Shown one piece after another: positions 19,601 through 31,730 of a stretch of DNA of 64,000 nucleotides. The stretch is from Malania oleifera (Eukaryota > Streptophyta > Magnoliopsida > Santalales > Ximeniaceae), in assembly GCF_029873635.1 (NCBI RefSeq), contig NC_080422.1:4754001-4818000 (forward strand), in the 5' to 3' direction. Position 1 is the first letter of the stretch; the number at the start of each line of letters is the position of its first letter. The notes under the pieces are model-generated. The model was not told where the DNA came from. It saw only the letters and a program-made list of their open reading frames with translations, and did not search any database. The position numbers and the translations under genes are program-made.

Positions 19601-20230
19601 TAGGATCAGGAGATTTTTGTTGTATGATCCTAGTGTTATTTTTGACTTTTTGAAAGAATGTAAATAAATACAGTATTTTGGGAATGTAGATAACTCTGGT
19701 ATTATGCTTTATGGATGGATGATTGAGATTTTATGTTTACTGCTGCTTAGGTTTCCGCTATGATTGATAGATGTCCCCGTTACCCACGGGTTCGGGTTGA
19801 CCATTTTATCTATTATGTGACATTTTATGTTAAGAAATTTAGGGTCGCTACGTCCTGGGGGACAACTATATGTAACGGCCCGATGATGACCATTATTGAA
19901 AAAAAAAAAATCCTGGGGGACGGCGAGATGTAATGCCCCGATGACAATTATTGTGAAAGGAAAAGGAGGACGGTGAGACGTAATACCTCAATTCTAGGGA
20001 TTTAGCCCGAGGGCTTGCTGTGAGGGATGGCGAGACGTAACACCTATCAGCAAGTGCTTGATGTGTGTGGCTGGATTGGGGGATAGCGAGACGTGACGCC
20101 TCAATCTCAGCAAATGTGAACTATGAATGGAACATATAGATTGTAGATTTATTAAACTGCATCATACTATCTATGATATGCTGTTAAATGTACATATATA
20201 TAAGTTGGTAAGTTTGTTAAATCCATACAC
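16687..20230 (+). mobile_element. Family F copy F3, 5' part, interrupted by F4
   Basis: Starts TATAGAGACCCG (the family's TG changed or lost). Palindromes at about 16800-16950 include two exact copies; TATAAATA at 16970-16977; CT-rich leader. From about 17775 a minisatellite with units like GGGACGACGAGACGTAA..CC begins, is cut by F4, and resumes at 19853-20110. No 3' terminus is found: near 20230 the sequence switches to family F in the opposite orientation, so the 3' half is lost or rearranged. The right limit is approximate. Confidence 0.7.
17837..19852 (+). mobile_element. Family F copy F4, nested in F3
   Basis: 2016 bp from TGTGACAACCC to GGGTCGCTACG, flanked by TCCCG (17832-17836) and TCCTG (19853-19857), a target duplication with one CpG-type change. 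Palindrome array at about 17915-18085 (two exact), TATAAATA at 18088-18095, CT-rich leader, minisatellite at about 18830-18970 with five units of roughly 31 bp around GGCACGAGGCTGTAATTATG, GGTGGAAGATGGATAGTCGA near 19095, GGGCTGCACAACC near 19236 and CTTACTGAGAAGTGTCTCACC near 19480. Confidence 0.87.
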
Positions 20231-21863
20231 TCGAGATGGTCCTGAAAAGATGATTTGTATATTGGGGTGAGACACTTCTCAGTAAGGCAGATTAAGTTAA
20301 TATCAGTATGTGGCCAACATGAGTTTTAATGTATACAAAATATCATCAGTTGTTAATTATCCATGGTTATAAAATCATTCTCAGACTATGCTCAGACACA
20401 CACACACACACACACATAATTATTTATAAGCGAAAGTCCCCGAGGATAGGGGAGATTACACGTCGATACATGTAACTCCCCTATGCTCTAATATGTTATG
20501 CAACTTGGTATGGTTACAACTGATACCTATCAAGGTGCTCGCCTTTCTCAGCAAGCCCTCGGGCAAAGAGTTTACTTCGCCATAACATTCATGCATTTTA
20601 ATTCACATACAAGTACTCACACCTTTACAGTTGAAAAATATGCATTTGCTTCCTCAGAATAAATCAGTTTAATAAAAAATAATACAATTTATGTAAATTA
20701 GCATATATGTGCAAAAGACACTCCCTGGGACTAATACACCATTTACTTCCCCCATGGTACGGGTTGTGCGGCTCAAAGGCTGGACTTATGCCCTGGGGGA
20801 TCAACCCAGACACAGTCAAAGTAACCATCTGCAAGTGCGTCTGCAGGCATCCACAACCCAGTTATAGGTCCGATTGCCTTACCACTTCCTGGTTTAGTCC
20901 CCAAGAAAGGTACTTCATCCTTACGCAGACTAATCGGCTGAGACCACCCTACACCTCTCAGTACAATGTGGGCGCACATGGCCAAATAGTAATTCTCTAG
21001 CAATGGTACCGTGCTTACAATACAACTGGTCCTCAGGGTTTCTAAACCGTATCATGCAATTTTGGTAACGAAAACTGTAGTATAAACTCATTTCATTTAA
21101 AACCCAGCCCCCGACCGTCAAATAAAACCCAGCCCACAATCATTAAATAAAACTTGTCCCTCAGCAGTCATATTAAATCCCAGTATTTTGCAAAAGCAGT
21201 TCTAGTATTTTCACAAACAATTCAGTATTTTCACAACCATACTCAAAATCGGTTATACAATAAACCATATAGATTATTCACCCACCACACGATTTCAGTA
21301 TTAGAACATAGCCCAATAGACAACCAAGAAAACACAATATATTTAGTTTGTAAGGTAATTCATTTTATTCAAAATACCGTATCATATATCCTATATTTGT
21401 AAAATCCATTTTTGAACTGTCGATTTTCGAAACAACCTTTGAAATCACGTATATATATAAAGTAGTTTAATCGGTTCAAACTTAATAAAAACCTGACTTA
21501 ACTTAATTCCCTTACTTGTTTACTGAAAGAGTTCCTACAACACTCCTAAAGCCCAACCCACGGCGATACGAAGCTCAAAACCCTAAAACCACATTTCCCC
21601 AGCTTAATCAACTCAATCCACAGAATAGCAAGCATTAAACATCCCTAGGCCCATACACCCCATTTAATCAATTAACTCTTAATAGTTAACCCATTTACAC
21701 CCTTACCTCAACTTTGGAGTGATGCCTGGAAAACCCCAAATCACAATTCCATTCTTGTTAACTTGTAGAGAATCGCCCCTAGAACATCGTGGCGACTTCT
21801 GATCGTCGATTCAGGTGAAGAACAAAGAGAAATCGAAGAGAGAAGGGCAGTTTCTCGCGGGTT

Positions 21864-21905
<42 letters not shown>

Positions 21906-22233
21906 ATTTTGATTTCTTAACGAAAAAGTTATTTAAGGCCTATTTATAGGTTGACTCGATCGAATTTATCAACAAAATAGAGCATTTGCCGACGAGTTGT
22001 TGAAGAACATTTGTCGACGAAAGAAGGGGTTCGTCGACGAACCTTGAGCCTGAGTCTTCCTGGCTCTCGGGATTTCTTGGTCGACGACGCCAGCACTTCA
22101 TTGATGAGTCATAGAAGGGCACTCGTTGACGAAAATAGGGGATTTGTCGATGAGTCCCGCTGCTTTGCCCCTTTAAATTTTTCTTTCTTCTTTTCTTATT
22201 TATTTCTTTATTTTCTTGGTTCGGGTTATTACA
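20231..22233 (-). mobile_element. Family F copy F5, minus strand
   Basis: Recognised on the + strand by GGGGTGAGACACTTCTCAGTAAG near 20265, GGGTTGTGCGGC near 20761, GGTACCGTGC near 21005, a three-unit repeat AAAACCCAGCCC.. at about 21100-21175, a GA tract at 21864-21901, TATTTATA at 21941-21948, a palindrome array at about 21985-22160 (one exact) and the terminus CGGGTTATTACA at 22233. On its own strand it begins TGTAATAACCCG. Its 3' terminus is missing at the junction with F3, so the left limit is approximate. Confidence 0.75.
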
Positions 22234-23055
22234 CTATTAGTCTGAATATGATGCATATGTCATTCAAAAAGCACGTCTTACTGATACTCGAACTGTAGAA
22301 ACTCCTCTTGAACTCAATGTTCATTATACCTCTTCTGATGGGGTTCCATTGGCGAATCCAACTTTATACCGTACTATTGTTAGCAGTTTAGTTTATCTCC
22401 CTATCACTCAACCTGATATATGCGGTTCATATTTTGAGTCAGTTTGTCTCCTCTCCCACTATGATCCATTGGACTGTTGTTCTCTGTATCTTACGCTATA
22501 TCAGAGGGACATTGTATCAGAGTATATTACTCCCTTCTACATCTACTTTAAAACTTCGTGCTTATTCTGACGTTGATTGGGCTGCAGATCCTACATACCA
22601 CAAGTCCACAACTTTTCCTATATTTTTCTTGGTGACTCTCTCATTTCTTGGAAAAGTAAGAAGCAATTTATAGTTTCTCGTTCTTCTACTGAGATTAAGT
22701 ATCGTGCCATGGCTTCAACTACTGCTGAACTAGTTTGGTTGCGTTGGTTACTTGCTGACATGGGTGTTTTACTTGCTATTCAGATTGCTCATAACTTTGT
22801 CATTCATAAATGCACTAAGCATATTGAAATTGATTGTAATCTCAAACGTTATCATCTTCGCCTTGGTACCATCTCTCTCCCATTCATTTCCTCTACCATG
22901 CAATTAGATGACTTCTTTATAAAGTCCCACACTATTAGTCGTTTCCAGTTTCTACTTGGTAAACTCTCAATGCTTTTTGGTGCGTCATCGTGAGTTTGAG
23001 GGGGAATGTTAGATAATATATATTTAACTAGGGGGAATTTTAGTCTTTTTATATT

Positions 23056-25815
23056 TGTAAAGCCCCGACCCTCTAGGTGGGCCTGGAGTGCCACTTAACA
23101 TATATAACATACATTTTCCTGATACTATACATATACAACCCACCCAAATAAGGGAAAACGAGTGCTCCATACTAAACTGCATAAACATACACAGCAGAAA
23201 ACATACATCTTCTAATACCTACCAGAGTTTCTAACTGTTTCTTATATACATCCATACATAACTTAGAACATAATCTACTATTACAATCCCCAAAAAGAAC
23301 ATAGCTATCGTCTACAATCACCAGCTCTGACAAAACAACTGACGATCAACAACCAATCCGGTAGTATGCTAAACTCGATCCCTCGGAGGACCTAAAACAA
23401 TATTTGTATGCTAGGGTGAGACACCTCTCAGTAAGACGGATTACATTATCATAGTGTGTGACTAGCATGAGATTTCGTGTGTACATTTAATTGACATTTT
23501 AAATTCTGTATTGTTCTGTAAATCTGAAAATACATACTGTTGGCTCAATATAGCCCTTTCTATAGTAAATGTGCCCATATATACCTAAAAGACACAACCT
23601 GGTCTGTAGGACTAGCGTCGTCACGTCATCACATACATGTGCGACATGCTTTCCCCTATGACGGGTAGTGCGGTCTGAAGGTTGGACCTAGCAAATAGTT
23701 AGCCGACTAATGCTAAGTCAAACATAAAGTAGTACGATGTTGTCTACTCAATCTGTACCCAAAGGCCACCTGAAGGCTGAGTCATCTAGAATTACTCCAT
23801 CGGAAAGGGCCCCGGAAATTCTGCATCAGGGAGTACTTTACCTAGGCCATCAATTGCCTTTCCCATCCACACTCTATCTGAGACGTGTGGTTGCATCTCT
23901 ACATACATATAGTTACGGTACCATGCTTTTACCATGTGATCATCATAACAGGGCTCTACTATCATATATGGAAATTTATATCATATAAAATTGTAATATA
24001 ACATAATCTGTACATAATTCTGTGAAAAAATCTGCTATATACTGATTTGGTAAATAATTGACATATCATATTTGTCATAACTGGCTCGGTAAAAACTGAC
24101 ATTTCATTAACTCGGCATTCAACCGTCATATCTCATCTCTTGGTATATAGCCATCATATCTTATATCTTGTCTTATAGCCATTATAGTTCAGTATTACAG
24201 AAATCCTACTTATTTAATGCCAATTAAAACTATACTCACGCCACACAATTTTTATGTGGTAACTCATACGTAATGTCACGCCCTGAACTCGAAAATAGGA
24301 CCCAGGGGTGAAAATGTAATCTAACATGTCCCTATATCATACAAATCATCCAAAGATACAGTACAAAGGATGAGGGTCCGACCCCGTGGGGTTCCCAGAC
24401 ACCCTTAACACATCCAAACACAACAGATCATATGCAATGAAAAAGGTCTTACTATATACAAATATGTAGTACCATACTAGAGTCTATACAAGAGCAGAAA
24501 CAAGCTCTATCCTACGACGTACAACTGGGTGCCCAACACATCCCAAGATGGCAACCCATTAAAACACAGTCCTAGCACTTACCAAAGCGCTAACCGCAGT
24601 ACACTGGCCACTACGCTCCCTACACCAGGACGCTAGTTTCGGTTACTCGAAGGACCTGTAAAAATGTACGTACAGTAGGGGTGAGATACCTCTCAGTAAG
24701 GAAGAACACATGTTATATCGGTGTGTGACAATTGAGTGTTATCATGATGTAACATACACGCAGTTAAATGTAGTCCAGTACTAGTTTTACACAGTGCATA
24801 CACGCACACAAAAACATGATCAACAATCCCGGTGTCATCACACCCATCGTCCTGAAGTCGGCCCACGACATACGGCATTGGCCCGTAGCCAACCTTCGAA
24901 CATAGTGCCACCGGCACATGGCTAGTCCCCTACTCCCATGGCATTGTACCAGCGCTAAACTGGTGGATCCACACCCTTTGGCCTGATCTGCCGGAATAGG
25001 CTCACGCCCTTGGATATAGAGTCGGACCTCTGTCAATCTATGGCTAGTGATTTCATACGCCCTCAGATATAGAGCCGGACCTCTGCCAATCTATGGCCAG
25101 TGATTTCATACGCTCTCGGATATTGAACCGGACATTCCCAATACCTGGAACAATTCAAAACCGCGTTCCTACTAGCATTTAAACAATCATACACACACAT
25201 GCATGCTCATATAACCAAACAAACCACACCCATTTGGTAATCTAAAATCATGGTTTTCCAAATAAATACAATTTAAACAAGTTAAGGCACGGTCATCCTT
25301 ATAACATAGTATAAATCAACATATAGGTTTGATTTTCAACAAAACTAGGGATGTAGCCCGTCGCCCCCTTTTTCCCAAAACTGTAATTATGAAAAACCCA
25401 TAGTTTTCCCCATTAGATCCCCTCAAAAGAGTAGCCAAAACACACACAAGACCGTGAACCACAGTTCCACTGAGTCCGATTTCAAAAATAAACGATATAA
25501 ACACAATTCCCCTTACCTTTTCCTCGAATAGAAAATCCCAAACTCCAAGGCCCCTAAACAGAAAACCGAGTTCCAAAACCTACAATCAACAGTACAAAAT
25601 ATACTCACAAGACAATTCCCTACAAAACTACCGAATCATAATTGAAAACCGAGCCTTACCTTGATTTTTCGCCAAAACCCAAAAATCTCTGAAACGGCAT
25701 TCCGATCCGTAGAACTTGTAGAGAATCCTTCCACGATCCTCGGGGTAACTTTAGATTCACGATTCTCGCAACGAACGGCGAAGAAATTTAGAGAGATAAA
25801 GAGTAGGGAGAGTTC

Positions 25816-25867
<52 letters not shown>

Positions 25868-26667
25868 TTTGAAGTTTCTTAATGGTTAAACAATGAAAAA
25901 TGATATTTATAGCCCTTTGACTCGGGCAAACTCTTTGATGAGATGGTGTCCTCGTCGATGAGGCTCTATAGTCTTCTCGTCGATGAGCCTTTGAACTTTG
26001 TCGACGAGGGATGCATGACCTTCGTCGATGAACTCTGACTTCGTCAACGAAGCCTGTTCAAATACCAATTTTACCCCTCTCTTATTTATTTAAACCCATT
26101 TATCACGGTTCGGGTTCTTACACGTAACTCATATGCTTGAGAACATAAATATTGTTGCTAAAACTCAGGTATGAATATCTCCAGGTCGTCATTTTACTAA
26201 GTATAAATATATAGCTAAATACGGGAAACATGGAGATAATCAGCCCTACCATCTTTGGTTAGTTTTTAAAACAAGACTATAGTTTGAAATAACAACTTTC
26301 CTATTAGTGAAAACGTTCAGAAAGACCAATATTATACTTTAAAAATATCATACTTAAATTTAAACGGTTGGTTTTGAAAATAAAATCTGTTAACCGAATC
26401 CTAGGCCCGAAAACCCTAGAAAAGTTGTAACTGTTTATCTAAAAACCGTTTTAACATTTCATTAGCTGACATAATATAATTCCCTTACCTATTTCCTGAA
26501 AAACACCTGAGACGCTCGAAAATCGAATATTAGCTTTTCCAAAAATTAAGAATCCACTCCCCTAGACTTGTATATATTTGCTCCCTCATCCTTGTGGTAA
26601 GTTTCGATCGTTGAAACGGGCAACGAACGATGAAATTTTGAAGAGAGAGAGTGTGGGCGCAGGTTCT

Positions 26668-26709
<42 letters not shown>

Positions 26710-26983
26710 AGAGAGAGATAGAGAATTTTTGATTTCTTAACAATGAAACAATTGAAAATCTATTTATAGACCCCTTGACCCGGTCAAATTCGTCAATGGG
26801 AACCACATAAGGTCGTTCGTTGAGAAAGAAGGGCCTCATCGACGACCCTTAAGCCTAATATTTTTCAGATGTTTTGGATCTCTTCATCGGCAATGCTTTG
26901 AATTTTGGTGACGAACCTCAAAATGACCTCCCTCTTTGCAATCTTCTTCTCCCTTTCTTTTGTCTTGAATCTTGATTGTCAAC
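23056..26983 (-). mobile_element. Family F copy F6, minus strand, interrupted by F7
   Basis: Begins on the + strand TGTAAAGCCCCGACC. GGGTGAGACACCTCTCAGTAAG is near 23412, GGTAGTGCGG near 23663, GGTACCATGC near 23918, and degenerate short repeats at about 24085-24185. After F7 it continues with a GA tract at about 26669-26706, TATTTATA at 26761-26768 and decayed palindromes (TCATCGACGA) to about 26910. ATATT at 23051-23055 matches 26984-26988 and may be the target duplication, but the 5' terminus itself is decayed. Own length is about 2.07 kb. Confidence 0.72.
24274..26122 (-). mobile_element. Family F copy F7, minus strand, nested in F6
   Basis: 1849 bp, + strand limits TGTCACGCCCTGAAC to TCGGGTTCTTACA, perfect CGTAA duplications (24269-24273, 26123-26127). 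GGGGTGAGATACCTCTCAGTAAG is near 24679. A three-unit repeat of about 62 bp (units around ATAGAGCCGGACCTCTGCCA) lies at about 24960-25135. The GA tract is at 25819-25864, TATTTATA at 25904-25911 and a palindrome array at about 25935-26060, all CpG-decayed variants such as TCGTCGATGA. More diverged from other copies in its 3' half. Confidence 0.85.
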
Positions 26984-26988
26984 ATATT

Positions 26989-28202
26989 ATGAATGTTAAC
27001 ACAAGTGTACTCCCAAACTCTAAATTTGGTTTTTGCGAATCTTTTTGCAAGAGTTTATTTTTTACTAGTTTTTTCAACCAAAAGAAAAAGAAAAAGAAAT
27101 AAATGATGACTCTGTTTTTAAATATTTTAACCCTTTTTCACTAAAACTCCCTTTCTTTCTCGTTTGGAGACCGCCAATCCCTCTTTGTCGACACAATCCT
27201 TGAATTGCATCCGAGGTCGACATTACTATTGCTCTTCTATGTATTATTACTCTTTTCATTCTTGAGTCAAGCATCAAAGTGATTTTCCAAAATACACCCC
27301 ACATCGTCCATGCTTCTTCATTTTTTGTATGTGACCGAGACTGTCAATTGGTCTCTAGATTTTATGGACAATTGATTATTATGTGTTTATCGATTTGCAT
27401 GTACCATATTTATTTTTTTATATATTTTGTCTGATAAAAAAATTATAAAATCAAATAAATTTATATTTTATTTCATAAATCAAAATTAATGTGAATTCCA
27501 AGAATTTCTAGAGGTATTTTTTTTTTTTTTGGTAAATTTTTTCTTTAGCCTTTTCAAACAATGGAAACATAGAAAAGAGTTCAAACTTCTACGTTCAAAT
27601 GTCAATATTCAAAGATGTGACAAGGTTCCTTCTTGGTGTGGGACACGTGTATGTCTATCTTATGACAGTCCAAAAAATATCACTTACCTTATATATTTAT
27701 TTTTTCATCTAACAAGCAATATTTTACCTTTTAATTTTTTTATAAAAATATAAATTTATTTATTATTATTTCTTAAAACATAACTTCAATAACAAAGTAA
27801 ATTTCAAAAATAAATGAGAAGTTTGAACGGCTTTGAGTAAGTTTTTTCGAGTTATGTATGTTATGTCCATAAATACCTCCGCCCAAAAATTGAACTTGAA
27901 AAATTAAACACTTTTGGTTAAGAAATATTTCATACCTACAATATTATTTATTTCATAATTGTAAAACTTATTGAAAAACTTTATGAACATGGTTTGCTAT
28001 CAATCCATTAACATTCTTATTTTTAAGTTCGTTGAAATCATTAATTAATATGATTTCTTTTTTTTGGCTTTTGAAGAAATCTACTTTGTTTTATGTGATG
28101 ATTTCAAAGACAGTTATTATTAATTAAAGTGATGTCATCCTTAAGAAAGAAGAAATTGAATTTATGATAAGCTTTTTGAATTCACTAACTAAAAGTAACA
28201 TC
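26989..28202. other. AT-rich spacer
   Basis: Non-coding AT-rich sequence with homopolymer T runs. The first part may be leftover Copia-3 LTR, but no second LTR copy is available to prove it. I see no gene or RNA gene. Confidence 0.5.
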
Positions 28203-28602
28203 TGTTATAGTTGGAGTCAAGAGACAGCCAGGAGAGTTGGAGTTGAGTTGGAGAAGCTGTCCATTCATGGAGCTGAGTTGGAAAACGCGGTGAAATTAAT
28301 CTCCATTTATCCCGTGATTGTAACTTCCCATGTTTTGATTGATTATGTTTAAATTGTAATTAAATAGTGATTGAAAATTAGCCCTATAAATAGAGGGTTG
28401 AGGAATGACACAACACAGTGAAAAAGCTTAGAGAGTAGAGAGGAGGAAGAGAAGGAAGAGAGGGAGTGGGAGAGTGAGAATTGTAATTTTTTCGGCAAAA
28501 TAGTGAATATTTGATGTGTGCTCAGTGGACGTAAGTCATATTGACCGAACCACGTTAAATTTCTAGTGTCACATTTTTCTAGTTGCTCACAGGTTCCTAA
28601 CA
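28203..28602 (+). mobile_element. Solo LTR G2 (short copia-type)
   Basis: 400 bp from TGTTATAGTTGGAG to GGTTCCTAACA with perfect ACATC duplications (28198-28202, 28603-28607). Contains CCTATAAATAGAGGG at about 28383 as TATA box and a purine-rich leader. Same family as G1 (10507-10903), sharing the start, the CAAGAGACAGC phrase, GACCGAACCACG and the last 20 or so bases. Confidence 0.88.
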
Positions 28603-29574
28603 ACATCAACTAAAAGAAACATCGCAAGTGGATTAAAAAAACTTATCATAAATTATGTTGATCTTATTAATAAATATTTTAAGGATAGAGTTTATACAAT
28701 GAGAATTAAGAATTAGTGTTGAAAATGTATATTTATGTAATTAAAAATGACATCTTAATCATTTTAATTTACTATTTTGACTTAAAAGCAATTGTTGGAT
28801 CGATGCATAATGTGTACAATTTATGGTAGCTTTTATTATGGTGGAAGGCCTTTTTTTCCAACCACCAACAAGGTAAATGCTATGTAAAGAGTAAGAGCTT
28901 AGCATATTCACTTGCTAGGCCAATGAGTATTTGCTCATTTTAGAGTCTTTGCCCTTAGATTAACACAAAAGAAAAAGTTTAATCTTTAGGTCACTGGACT
29001 AATAAAAAAAAAAAAATCAATCGTGAAAATACAAACTAAATTAGAATGACAGCTCTACTCAATCAGGGTAAAAATTTTTTTAATCATTTTTATACATTAT
29101 TTTTTAGCCATTCTAATGCATTATTTTGACCTAAAAGTAATTATTGCCTAAAATCCATAACATGTGCAAATTTTATTAACTTCTTGAAAGGAGTGCAATG
29201 CTTTTACAAATTACTCTTAAAGAAAAAATATTAATTTTTTTTTAAAACAAAATCTTTTCACGATGTCGAATAAAATAAATACATTAAAAGTTTCGAAAGA
29301 TATTTAAAGGTTCACAAAATAAGAGTTCAACACGTTCATCTTTTAAGTCGTGCATTTGTTCATTTCAAAGTCTTGACCAAAATAAAAAAATTTATTTACC
29401 TGCTCAGGTCACCAAACTATGTCGAGTAAAAATATTTTAACATTTGAGACTTTTATATTTAAAAAAAAGTTTAAAATGAGAATAAAATCTCTCAATATTC
29501 TTTATTCTCTTTTCACTTTTTATCATTTCATTTTCTTCTCCAGTGGACGTTAAACAAGTTAAAAACAAATGGAG
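28603..29574. other. AT-rich spacer
   Basis: No coding sequence, RNA gene or defined repeat recognised. Short phrases (for example CTAAAAGTAATT) recur within it but do not form a clear element. Confidence 0.5.
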
Positions 29575-29895
29575 GCAAGGGGATGGGGGTGGTCATACAT
29601 GAAGCCCACGAATGGAGGGCCCAAAACAGTGGGCCCAGTGGGCTTTATGGGAAGCAGAGAGGGCCCATGAGCCATGCTCACAATGAAGGCTTATGATGAT
29701 GCTTCTGAGATCCTCCATGCCCTTTGTCTCCCATGACCCACTGGTCATGTGCTTTTTTGGGGGTGGCAGTCTGCAGCTTATATATAAATCAAGATACCAT
29801 GGGCCCCACAATGGGCCCACCATGGATCTCCCAAGCGCTCCCCCCAGGTCCATGTTCACTCTCTCTTCTTGTTGGCTAGGGAACAACAATTAATA
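29575..29895. other. GC-rich island with repeated GGGCCC palindromes
   Basis: A 320-bp stretch much richer in GC than its surroundings. GGGCCC occurs five times (near 29608, 29632, 29662, 29801 and 29814), mostly as TGGGCCCA-like sites that resemble plant Site II/TCP-binding promoter elements. TATATATAAAT at about 29777-29788 could be a TATA box, and AATAAA follows at 29904. Both strands have short open frames here, none recognisable. It may be a promoter or a non-coding transcript. Confidence 0.4.
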
Positions 29896-30326
29896 CTGTG
29901 CCAATAAAATAATTTTAATTAGTTATTCTTATAATGGAAGATAAATACCACATAAAAAATAAATAAATGGTCATAAAAGGGAATCCTGCATGCAATGGCA
30001 ACCCCCATTCAATGCATTGTTGTAAAGATAATCTCCCCCATCCCCCACTCATCCCCACCATCCATCCACACATCAAATGTCACCCCCGAGCCTGCAACTT
30101 GGAAGGAACCTTCCTCCATGGCAAAGCTGAAACAATCTCTTTTAATTAATAATTAAAATTATATATTTAATCATAAAAAAAATAAGTTTGTGATAATGGG
30201 TGAGATATTGTTTATGAATAAAATATAAAATTATGTGCATCAATTCACGAACAGGAATATTTTATTTGTCGGGTTGATGTCGTCTAAGTGGATCTAAAGA
30301 GTTTACTTAAATTAAAATTTCAGGTC

Positions 30327-30371
<45 letters not shown>

Positions 30372-30511
30372 TGTGTAAAATGGAAGAAAAACATTTAAAT
30401 ATGTGAAAATTAAAAGATATTCTTTCTTCAACACTATTATCATGATCAGGTTTATTGAAATTTAAATTTTAATTGATCATAAAATAGAAAAAATTTAATT
30501 ATACAATACAA
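29896..30511. other. AT-rich spacer with TA microsatellite
   Basis: Contains a pyrimidine-rich patch (30029-30120) with no recognised function and a (TA)n tract at about 30330-30368. No gene seen. Confidence 0.5.
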
Positions 30512-31730
30512 AGAGAACCAAAATTTCCTTTCCTAATCTATTCCTAGATCATTGCAGGCTTTACTCTTTTTTATTTTTCTAAATTTTTTATGGACTGAAA
30601 TTCCAACTTGAGCAAGTCCTTTAGAGTCCTAAGGGTGAGCATTCGATCGGTTCGGTGAATTAATCAAATTAATCAAAAAATTTTGATTAAAAAATCTCAT
30701 TAACCAAATCGTCTGAAATTCCATATTTAACCGAATTCAAAACCGACTAAACCAAATTTTGGTTAACCGATTTAATATTTTAATATATATAACATATAGA
30801 TTTTTAATAGATATAAAATATAAATATATGTACTATATAAAAAATAAATAAGATTTTAGTATATATATGTATATATAATATAAAATATTTTAATATACAT
30901 AATATATATAATTATTTATTATTAATTTATACTATTTAGTCAGCCCTGCCACAGTGAAATAGAGAAAAAAAAAAAACAAAACAAAATGAACCATGTGTCA
31001 CCATTGTAGGTGGACATGTGACCCACTTAGCCCAACCGGCTGAGCCCGGTTCATACCGATTGAATTGGTCTGATTTTTTTGAACCACGACCATTTATTTA
31101 TTTTTTAATTGATTTTAAATTTTTGAAAAATTGGAAAAAAATAATAAAAAAAATAAAAAAAAAATAAAAAAAAAATCTAGAAAAATATTTTAAAAATCAG
31201 GAAAAAATATTTGAGTTATTTTGACTCAAATAAAAAAATTGAAAAAAAAAATACTACAAATGGGGAAAAATCTTCCTTTTAATTTTATTTATTTATTTAC
31301 TTTAAAGGAGTTAATCAAAGACTATTATATTCAATTTAGGGATGATTGATGATTAATTAGGTACTATTTGTAGAACGGGTATGTATGGGGTGCTGATACC
31401 TTTCCCTCGTATAACTAAACTCCTTATCCCAATTCTGGTAATAGACCGAAACTACTGCTTCCTTAGTGTAGGATTAGCTTAAGAGACCAATCAACAAGTA
31501 GTAATTAGGTGAAATAATCATACCTAGGTAAATAATAGGTTAGTGGCGACTTCGTCAAATTTTCATAAATATTATTCATCATCATTCCTAACCCTTTCTC
31601 CGAGTCATTGTGACAGAGAGAACTAAATTTCATTTCTTAACCTATTCCTAGATCGTTGGAGGCTTTATTTTTTTTATTTTTTTTTATTTTTTTATTTTTA
31701 TGGATTGAAACTCTAAGTTGAGCAAGTCCT
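30512..31730. repeat. 1.1-kb segment bounded by about 115-bp direct repeats
   Basis: Imperfect direct repeats at 30512-30625 and 31615-31730 share CCTATTCCTAGATC, AGGCTTTA, TTTATGGA and TTGAGCAAGTCCTT. Between them are a CGATCGGTTCGGT-type sequence (from 30634), typical of dispersed plant repeats, very A-rich DNA at 31130-31260, and a segment at about 31320-31610 with GGTGCTGATACCTTTCCC and TTAGTGGCGACTTCGTC that resembles gypsy (Tat/Athila-type) LTR fragments. The repeats do not have TG..CA ends, so LTR status is unproven. Confidence 0.45.

Larger units (their letters stand above)
22234..26988 (+). pseudogene. Copia-3 fragment: 3' end of pol and start of LTR
   Basis: Truncated copia element. 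About 22280-22990 encodes, with frameshifts, the end of reverse transcriptase and RNase H: YRTIVSSLVYL, YSDVDWAADPTYHKSTT, LISWKSKKQFIVSRSSTE, and a tail ending LGKLSMLFGASS. A polypurine tract TTTGAGGGGGAA is followed by an LTR start TGTTAGATAA at 23007, cut at 23055 by F6. The 5' part of the element is absent. Any remaining LTR would continue after 26988; I cannot define its end. The span covers the nested F6 and F7. Confidence 0.75.

Noticed and set aside
29855..29880. Possible antisense match to miR156 (CACTCTCTCTTCTTG)
   Set aside because: Only a CT-rich resemblance; I found no matching arm to make a precursor hairpin.
29593..29889. 98-codon minus-strand open frame in the GC-rich island
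   Set aside because: Codons follow the GGGCCC repeats; no homology recognised. Kept only as a non-coding or regulatory island.
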